Shown here piece after piece: positions 7,269 to 13,455 of a DNA stretch of 13,455 nucleotides. Origin of the DNA: Candidatus Rokuibacteriota bacterium. Its GTDB lineage: Bacteria > Methylomirabilota > Methylomirabilia > Rokubacteriales > CSP1-6. The translations under genes were made by a program, and so were the position numbers. Location: contig JACQCL010000042.1 of assembly GCA_016201645.1 (NCBI GenBank), forward strand, positions 1 to 13,455, given 5' to 3'. How positions within the stretch are numbered: the stretch's first letter is position 1; each line of letters begins with the position of its first letter. The notes beneath the pieces were generated by a model that was given only the letters and a program-made list of their open reading frames with translations, was not told the origin of the DNA and searched no databases.

Positions 7269-8297
7269 TTGATCCTGGGAATCGAAACCTCGTGCGACGA
7301 AACGGCGGCGGCCATCCTGGCCGACGGCACCAAGATCCTCGCCTCCGTCGTGGCGTCCCAGGACCAGATCCACGCGCCCTATGGCGGGGTCGTCCCCGAG
7401 CTGGCCTCGCGGCGGCATGTTGAGGTCATCGTTCCGGTCATCCGGAAGGCCCTGAGCGACGCCAGCGTGTCGCTCGCCGACCTTGCGGGGATCGCAGTTA
7501 CCCAGGGGCCGGGCCTGGTGGGGTCGCTCCTGGTGGGCTGCTCCGTGGCCAAGTCTCTTGCGTACGTCAGGAAGCTCCCGCTCGTGGGAGTCAATCATCT
7601 CGAGGGCCATATCTTTGCCGCGTTCCTCCAGGAGCCCACCCCCGACTATCCCTTCCTCGCCCTCGTTGTTTCGGGCGGTCACACCGCGCTCTATCTGGCG
7701 CGTCAGCCTCTCGCCTATCAGCTCATCGGCCAGACGCGGGATGACGCCGCGGGCGAGGCGTTCGACAAGGTGGCCAAGCTCCTGGGTCTCGCGTACCCCG
7801 GCGGCCCGGTCATCGAGCAAACGGCGAGGTCCGGGGATCCGCGTGCCATCTCGTTTCCGATGGCCCAGATCACCGACGGGGCACCGGATTTTTCCTTCAG
7901 CGGGATCAAGACGGCGGTATCGCTTCACGTCAAGCGTGCCCGCCCGTTGTCCGCTGCGCACGTCGCGGATATCGCGGCGTCGTTCCAGGCCACGGTGGTG
8001 AAGATGCTCGCAAAGAAGACCGTGGGGGCGGCGCTCTCCCTGGGCGTCCGCCGGCTCGTCCTGACGGGCGGCGTGGCGGCGAACAAGGCGCTCCGGGCGG
8101 CCCTCTCAGCCGAGGCCGGCGAGCGCGGGTGGGAGCTCTTCATCCCGCCCCCGGCGCTCTGTACCGACAACGCCGCCATGATCGCGGCCGCCGGCCAGGC
8201 GCGCCTCTCCGCCGGTGAGCGCGCCCCCCTCACGATGAACGCGATCCCCGATTTGAAGCTCGCCGAGCCCCGACCGCAAGGGTCGGGGGCCCGCTGA
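7269..8297 (+). CDS. tsaD: tRNA N6-adenosine threonylcarbamoyltransferase TsaD
   Basis: TsaD transfers the threonylcarbamoyl group onto A37 of ANN-decoding tRNAs, making t6A together with TsaB and TsaE. The 342 residues begin MILGIETSCDETAAAI, the universal family start. Metal ligands His110 and His114 (NHLEGH) and Asp300 (CTDNAAM) are present, as are the nucleotide-fold motifs SGGHT and LTGGVAAN. The start is TTG at 7269: the preceding in-frame codon (7266-7268) is TAG, and an internal start would remove the essential N-terminal motif. No real Shine-Dalgarno is visible and ctpA ends 8 nt earlier, so translation probably depends on ribosomes finishing ctpA. The last 12 or so residues (EPRPQGSGAR) are a variable tail encoded by a hairpin. 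Confidence 0.96.
   Translation: MILGIETSCDETAAAILADGTKILASVVASQDQIHAPYGGVVPELASRRHVEVIVPVIRKALSDASVSLADLAGIAVTQGPGLVGSLLVGCSVAKSLAYVRKLPLVGVNHLEGHIFAAFLQEPTPDYPFLALVVSGGHTALYLARQPLAYQLIGQTRDDAAGEAFDKVAKLLGLAYPGGPVIEQTARSGDPRAISFPMAQITDGAPDFSFSGIKTAVSLHVKRARPLSAAHVADIAASFQATVVKMLAKKTVGAALSLGVRRLVLTGGVAANKALRAALSAEAGERGWELFIPPPALCTDNAAMIAAAGQARLSAGERAPLTMNAIPDLKLAEPRPQGSGAR
8268..8288 (+). repeat. Hairpin in the 3' end of tsaD
   Basis: CCCCGACC (8268-8275), loop GCAAG, GGTCGGGG (8281-8288): a perfect 8-bp stem within the last codons of tsaD. No T-run follows, so it is not a standard terminator. It could slow 3' exonuclease decay between tsaD and the downstream kinase gene. Confidence 0.45.
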
Positions 8298-8333
8298 GGA
8301 AGGCTCGCTTCGCTCGCGCGTCGCGTGTAGGTT

Positions 8334-9416
8334 ATGGCTAGACTCGATTACGAGTCGTTCCTGTCGGGATTGCCCGATGCCGTCGTCGGGGTGGACGAGG
8401 CGTTCCGCATCATCCTTTGGAACGCCGCGGCCGAGGCGCTGACGGGGAAATCCGCCCGCCGCGTTCAGGGTCGGACGCTGAAGGAGGTCGTCGCCCCCGA
8501 CTCCTCGCTGGTGCGCCACCTGAACGAGACGCTTCGGAGTGGCGAGAGCCGGTCCGAAGCGGAGGCGATGATCGAGGCGGCGGACGGCCGCCTCGTCCCG
8601 GTCAGCATCGTGACGGCGCCGATGGCGGGGGGGAGCGGCAACGTGGAGGCGGCGGTCGCGGTGCTCCGCGATCTTTCCCGGATCCGTCAGCTCGAGGAGG
8701 AGGTCCGGCGCGGGGAGACCCTGGCGGCGGTGGGACGCATGTCCGTGGGGCTGGCTCACGAGATCCGGAACCCGCTGACAGCTATCCGGGGTGCGGTTCA
8801 GCTCTTGAGGAAAGAGCTCGGCGACGAGGCACGCTGGGGGGAATACACGGACGTGCTGCTCAAGGAAGTGGACCGGGTCAACCGGATCATCGAGTCCCTC
8901 CTCGACCTCGGGCGGCCGGTCCAGCTCCGGCTGGCACGGTTGAACCTTCACCAGCTCCTGGAGGGCGTCGCCCTCCTGTCGGAGGAGATGGCGGCGAGCC
9001 GGAACGTCCGCATGGTCAAGCGGTACGACCCGAGCCTGCCGCCGATTCTGGCTGACGAGGACCGGATCCTGCAGGTCTTCCACAACCTGGTCAGAAATGC
9101 CATCGAGGCCATGCCGCAGGGCGGTCGCCTGACCCTGACGACGCGCCTCAGCATGAATCCGCTCTTCGCCAAAGTGGACCTCGGCGCGGGCGTGCGCCAC
9201 CTGGTCGAGGTGCAGGTGTCCGACGAGGGAGAGGGGATTCCCGAAGGGCTCCGAAACAAGATTTTCGATCCCTTTGTCACGACCAAAGAGCGCGGCCTGG
9301 GTCTCGGCCTGTCGCTCTGCCACCGGATCCTCGAGGAGCACAAGGGCGCCATCCAGGTCGAGAGCGTTCCCGGCAAGGGCACCACGGTGTCGTGCTTTTT
9401 GCCGATCGCCAAGTGA
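8334..9416 (+). CDS. Soluble PAS sensor histidine kinase, NtrB-like
   Basis: This is a cytoplasmic sensor kinase of 360 residues with no membrane segment. A PAS domain occupies about 5-115 (DAVVGVDEAFRIILWNAAAEALTG is typical of it). The dimerisation/phosphoacceptor helix carries His142 in AHEIRNPLTAIRG. The HATPase domain has the N-box NLVRNAIEAMPQGG (251-264, Asn255), G1 DEGEGIP (297-303) and G2 GLGLGLS (321-327). The closest described group is NtrB/AtoS-like kinases, which pair with sigma-54 activators, and exactly such a regulator begins 7 nt downstream. The signal is unknown; no ligand-defining residues such as a haem His or flavin Cys are obvious. The start lacks a strong ribosome binding site. 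I give no gene symbol because neither glnA nor another target gene is adjacent. Confidence 0.93.
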   Translation: MARLDYESFLSGLPDAVVGVDEAFRIILWNAAAEALTGKSARRVQGRTLKEVVAPDSSLVRHLNETLRSGESRSEAEAMIEAADGRLVPVSIVTAPMAGGSGNVEAAVAVLRDLSRIRQLEEEVRRGETLAAVGRMSVGLAHEIRNPLTAIRGAVQLLRKELGDEARWGEYTDVLLKEVDRVNRIIESLLDLGRPVQLRLARLNLHQLLEGVALLSEEMAASRNVRMVKRYDPSLPPILADEDRILQVFHNLVRNAIEAMPQGGRLTLTTRLSMNPLFAKVDLGAGVRHLVEVQVSDEGEGIPEGLRNKIFDPFVTTKERGLGLGLSLCHRILEEHKGAIQVESVPGKGTTVSCFLPIAK

Positions 9417-9423
9417 GCGGGAG

Positions 9424-10851
<1,428 letters not shown>

Positions 10852-10853
10852 CT

Positions 10854-10876
10854 CCCTTTCCCCGCAGGGGAGAGGG
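10854..10876. repeat. Symmetric hairpin between convergent genes
   Basis: CCCTTTCCCC (10854-10863), loop GCA, GGGGAGAGGG (10867-10876). The stem is 10 bp including one G-T pair, and fills nearly the whole 37-base gap between the response regulator and thiC stop codons. Position suits a two-way transcription block, but neither side has a T-run. A looser look-alike (CCCTCCCC...GGGGAG) occurs at 12774-12793, which suggests a dispersed palindrome family. Confidence 0.5.
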
Positions 10877-10888
10877 TAGGGTGAGGGG

Positions 10889-12595
<1,707 letters not shown>

Positions 12596-12602
12596 CGTCT
12601 GG

Positions 12603-12690
12603 CCTCCCTTCGCTGGCATTAACCAGTTCAGGTTCATGCGGTCGGCGGCGGTCCGGCCGCCCTCTCAGCCCGGTTCCCCGAGCTCCCGCG
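12603..12690 (-). promoter_or_regulatory. TPP riboswitch (THI element) of thiC
   Basis: On the minus strand the conserved THI blocks appear in order: CTCGGGG (12679-12685), CTGAGA (12663-12668), GAACCTGA (12628-12635), and TTAATGCCAGCGAAGGGA running to 12605. These are the pyrimidine- and pyrophosphate-sensing elements of the TPP aptamer. An optional hairpin GGCGG-CCGGA-CCGCC (12647-12661) lies between CTGAGA and GAACCTGA. The ribosome binding site GGGAGG (12603-12608) overlaps the aptamer's 3' edge, and I see no terminator stem with a T-run before the ATG. Control is therefore probably at translation start. Boundaries are approximate because the closing stem P1 is hard to draw. Confidence 0.93.
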
Positions 12691-12708
12691 CGGTGAAATG
12701 ACACTCGT

Positions 12709-12738
12709 ACTGTATCCTCCCGACGGGGAGGGCGTCAA
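12709..12738 (-). promoter_or_regulatory. Probable promoter of the thiC leader
   Basis: On the minus strand TTGACG (12738-12733, 5 of 6), an 18-nt spacer, then TACAGT (12714-12709, 4 of 6). The start of transcription would be near 12702, about 12 nt ahead of the riboswitch, giving a leader of roughly 107 nt. The spacer carries an inverted repeat CCTCCC-GACG-GGGAGG (12716-12731), which could be chance in GC-rich DNA or a protein site. Confidence 0.55.
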
Positions 12739-12999
12739 CTCCGGGTCCGCCCGGCCCGTTGTGCCGGCGCTTCCCTCCCCTGCCGCCGGGGAGCGAAGAA
12801 CCGCACCCCCTCGTCCCCCTCTCGGGCGACCCCCCCCAGGGGTAGTATTTTTTCCTTTTCCCTCCCTCGTAAACCAGCGATAATACCCTCGGCCGGATTG
12901 GGAGGCGCCGGGCGGCGAGGCTCCATTTCGGCATTCGGTACGGCAGGCCAGGGCGGTTCCTTTTAGTGCTCGAGGATCCACCTCGAGGGAGGAGAGGGC
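12739..12999. other. Divergent intergenic region between thiC and the SWIB-like gene
   Basis: About 260 bases without a gene. It holds GC-rich palindromic material (CCCTCCCC...GGGGAG at 12774-12793; ACCCC-CCCA-GGGGT at 12830-12843), then an unusually AT-rich stretch around 12843-12860 and 12880-12896. GATAAT at 12889-12894 is a plausible plus-strand -10 for the downstream small gene, placing the mRNA start near 12901, but no good -35 is visible 16-18 nt upstream. The same bases read TATTAT on the minus strand. Short frames on both strands here look like random high-GC translation and are not called. Confidence 0.45.
12969..12987 (+). promoter_or_regulatory. Leader hairpin abutting the ribosome binding site of the SWIB-like gene
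   Basis: CTCGAGG (12969-12975), loop ATCCA, CCTCGAG (12981-12987): a perfect 7-bp stem. The Shine-Dalgarno GGAGGAG starts at 12988, with no gap. Position suggests mRNA stability or translation control of the small gene downstream; no known regulatory RNA class is recognised. Confidence 0.5.
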
Positions 13000-13155
13000 A
13001 TGGCGAAGAAGGCGGCGTTCGGCGGCTACTCCATTAACTTCAAGGGCTGCAAGGATTCAGCCGAGAAGATTTTCGGCTCGAAGCCGATCGGCCCTTCCGT
13101 CATGACGAAAAAGATTTGGGCCTACGTCAAGCGGAAGAGGCTCGCAAAGCGGTAG
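13000..13155 (+). CDS. 51-residue basic protein resembling half of a SWIB/MDM2 domain
   Basis: The ATG at 13000 follows a strong ribosome binding site (GGAGGAG, 12988-12994, 5-nt spacing); the stop is TAG at 13153-13155. The protein has 51 residues and is strongly basic (13 Lys/Arg, crowded at the C-terminus as KRKRLAKR). Residues 24-48 (IFGSKPIGPSVMTKKIWAYV, then KRKRL) match the first half of the SWIB fold, where the usual pattern is 'vG.kplpRsevvkkiWaYIkkn.Lqd'. The key Trp40 and Tyr42 are present; the usual Arg after the Pro is Pro-Ser. The protein stops where the second SWIB half would begin. N-terminal AFGGYSINFKGCKDS is unfamiliar. Nucleic-acid binding is inferred from charge and homology only. 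It is probably a real gene despite its size. Confidence 0.75.
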   Translation: MAKKAAFGGYSINFKGCKDSAEKIFGSKPIGPSVMTKKIWAYVKRKRLAKR

Positions 13156-13166
13156 GCCCGAGCACG

Positions 13167-13213
13167 GACCGGGAAGTTCTGACCCCGCCCGGCGTCTCCA
13201 GGATTTCCCGGTC
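13167..13213 (+). repeat. Inverted repeat downstream of the SWIB-like gene
   Basis: GACCGGGAA (13167-13175) is exactly complementary to TTCCCGGTC (13205-13213), with a 29-base loop, 12 bases after the stop codon. A weakly T-rich stretch (TCGTTTGAGTTT) follows. It may be a first, poorer terminator or an mRNA 3'-end structure. Confidence 0.4.
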
Positions 13214-13247
13214 TCGTTTGAGTTTCCTTCGCGAAGCATAGCGGGAG

Positions 13248-13291
13248 AGAGAGGACCCAGGGCTCCTCGTCACGGGCCTCTCTTCTTTTTT
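13248..13291 (+). terminator. Intrinsic terminator
   Basis: Stem AGAGAGG-(A bulge)-CCC (13248-13258) pairs with GGG-CC-TCTCT (13274-13283) around a 15-nt loop, followed by TC and six T (13286-13291). This is the best Rho-independent terminator in the window. It would end the SWIB-like transcript and insulate the promoter that begins 9 bases later. Confidence 0.75.
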
Positions 13292-13299
13292 GCCGCCTC

Positions 13300-13328
13300 T
13301 GGACAGCCCCGCCATCGACCGCTACAAT
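13300..13328 (+). promoter_or_regulatory. Promoter of the glutaredoxin-like selenoprotein gene
   Basis: TGGACA (13300-13305, 5 of 6 to the -35), exactly 17 nt, TACAAT (13323-13328, 5 of 6 to the -10). Transcription should start near 13335, giving a leader of about 28 nt that contains the ribosome binding site GGGGAG (13352-13357) before the ATG at 13363. Confidence 0.75.
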
Positions 13329-13362
13329 CTCGCTGCCGAACAGGGGCCATCGGGGAGTGGGC

Positions 13363-13455
13363 ATGGCGCGGGCGATCCTCTACAACCGGGACAGCTGACC
13401 CACCTGCCTGAAGGCGAGGGAGTTTCTCTCGCGCTACGGCATCGCATACGAGAAC
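13363..13455 (+). CDS. Glutaredoxin-like selenoprotein, N-terminal part (in-frame TGA read as Sec; cut by window end)
   Basis: From ATG 13363 the frame reads MARAILYNRDS, then TGA at 13396-13398, then PTCLKAREFLSRYGIAYEN to the last base. The whole is a clear glutaredoxin/thioredoxin-fold start: a beta strand (AILYNRDS), a redox motif in the CPxC position, and a helix (LKAREFLSRYGI). The TGA falls exactly on the first, nucleophilic Cys, giving U-P-T-C with resolving Cys15. Glutaredoxin is a known bacterial family in which selenocysteine replaces this Cys. Evidence for a live gene: a near-consensus promoter, GGGGAG 5 nt before the ATG, homology continuing unbroken across the TGA, and a SECIS-like hairpin 15 nt after it. 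Alternatives are a TGC-to-TGA sequencing error or a recent nonsense mutation. The substrate and C-terminal half are not visible. Confidence 0.82.
13414..13432 (+). promoter_or_regulatory. Candidate bacterial SECIS hairpin
   Basis: GCGAGGGA (13414-13421), loop GUU, UCUCUCGC (13425-13432): eight pairs including one G-U. Bacterial SECIS elements sit inside the coding region just after the UGA, with a short stem and a G-U in the apical loop that SelB contacts. Here the stem starts 15 nt after the UGA and the loop GU is 24-25 nt after it, close to the spacing in E. coli fdhF. The loop is small (3 nt, or 5 if the last pair opens), so the fold is plausible but not certain. Confidence 0.62.

Noticed and set aside
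9274..9423. N-terminal extension of the response regulator
   Set aside because: It is the 3' end of the kinase gene read in another frame. The receiver domain starts at the 9424 ATG.
12830..12852. Possible plus-strand terminator (ACCCC-CCCA-GGGGT then a T-run)
   Set aside because: Only 5 bp of stem, four bases before the T-run, and no plus-strand gene upstream to terminate.
13122..13364. Minus-strand open frames of 60-80 codons across the SWIB-like gene and the following spacer
   Set aside because: They run against the terminator, promoter and small gene and have no motif; composition explains them.
13396..13398. TGA as a genuine stop making an 11-residue peptide, or as a frameshifted pseudogene
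   Set aside because: Homology to glutaredoxin continues in the same frame on both sides, so no frameshift is present; promoter, ribosome binding site and SECIS-like hairpin favour recoding. A base error remains possible and is stated in the feature.

Overview
This is a GC-rich, densely packed chromosomal window from a Gram-negative bacterium. An envelope FtsEX/EnvC division module, a periplasmic S41 protease and the indirect aminoacylation enzyme GatCAB all point that way. The composition and the symmetric GC-rich intergenic hairpins would suit a soil or subsurface lineage such as Rokubacteria, NC10 or a deltaproteobacterium-like group. That placement is inference; no rRNA or other taxonomic marker is present.

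Plus strand, 1-2958: the tail of gatC, then gatA and gatB, joined by a 2-nt gap and a 4-nt overlap. They encode the tRNA-dependent amidotransferase. A GC-rich hairpin and a good sigma-70-type promoter follow. Plus strand, 3064-7260: ftsE, ftsX, an EnvC-type activator with a catalytically degenerate LytM domain, and a CtpA-type protease. FtsEX is the ABC-like switch that drives EnvC, which in turn switches on cell-wall amidases at the septum. Next come tsaD (tRNA t6A synthesis, TTG start directly after a stop codon) and a soluble PAS-histidine kinase with its NtrC-type sigma-54 activator (8334-10851).

Minus strand, 12738-10889: thiC, convergent with the response regulator. It is preceded by a TPP riboswitch and a recognisable promoter. 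The riboswitch can be misread as the N-terminus of ThiC; the better start is at 12595.

Plus strand, 12889-13455, is the least ordinary part. It holds a 51-residue basic protein that looks like half of a SWIB/MDM2 domain, a strong intrinsic terminator, and a near-consensus promoter. The window ends inside a glutaredoxin-like gene whose first redox cysteine codon is TGA. The frame reads through this TGA to the last base of the window, and a hairpin with GU in its loop lies 15 nt downstream, as expected of a bacterial SECIS. The simplest reading is a selenocysteine-containing glutaredoxin (U-P-T-C active site) cut off by the window edge. An ordinary stop-codon search would miss it.

No tRNA, rRNA, CRISPR array, insertion sequence or integrase was seen.
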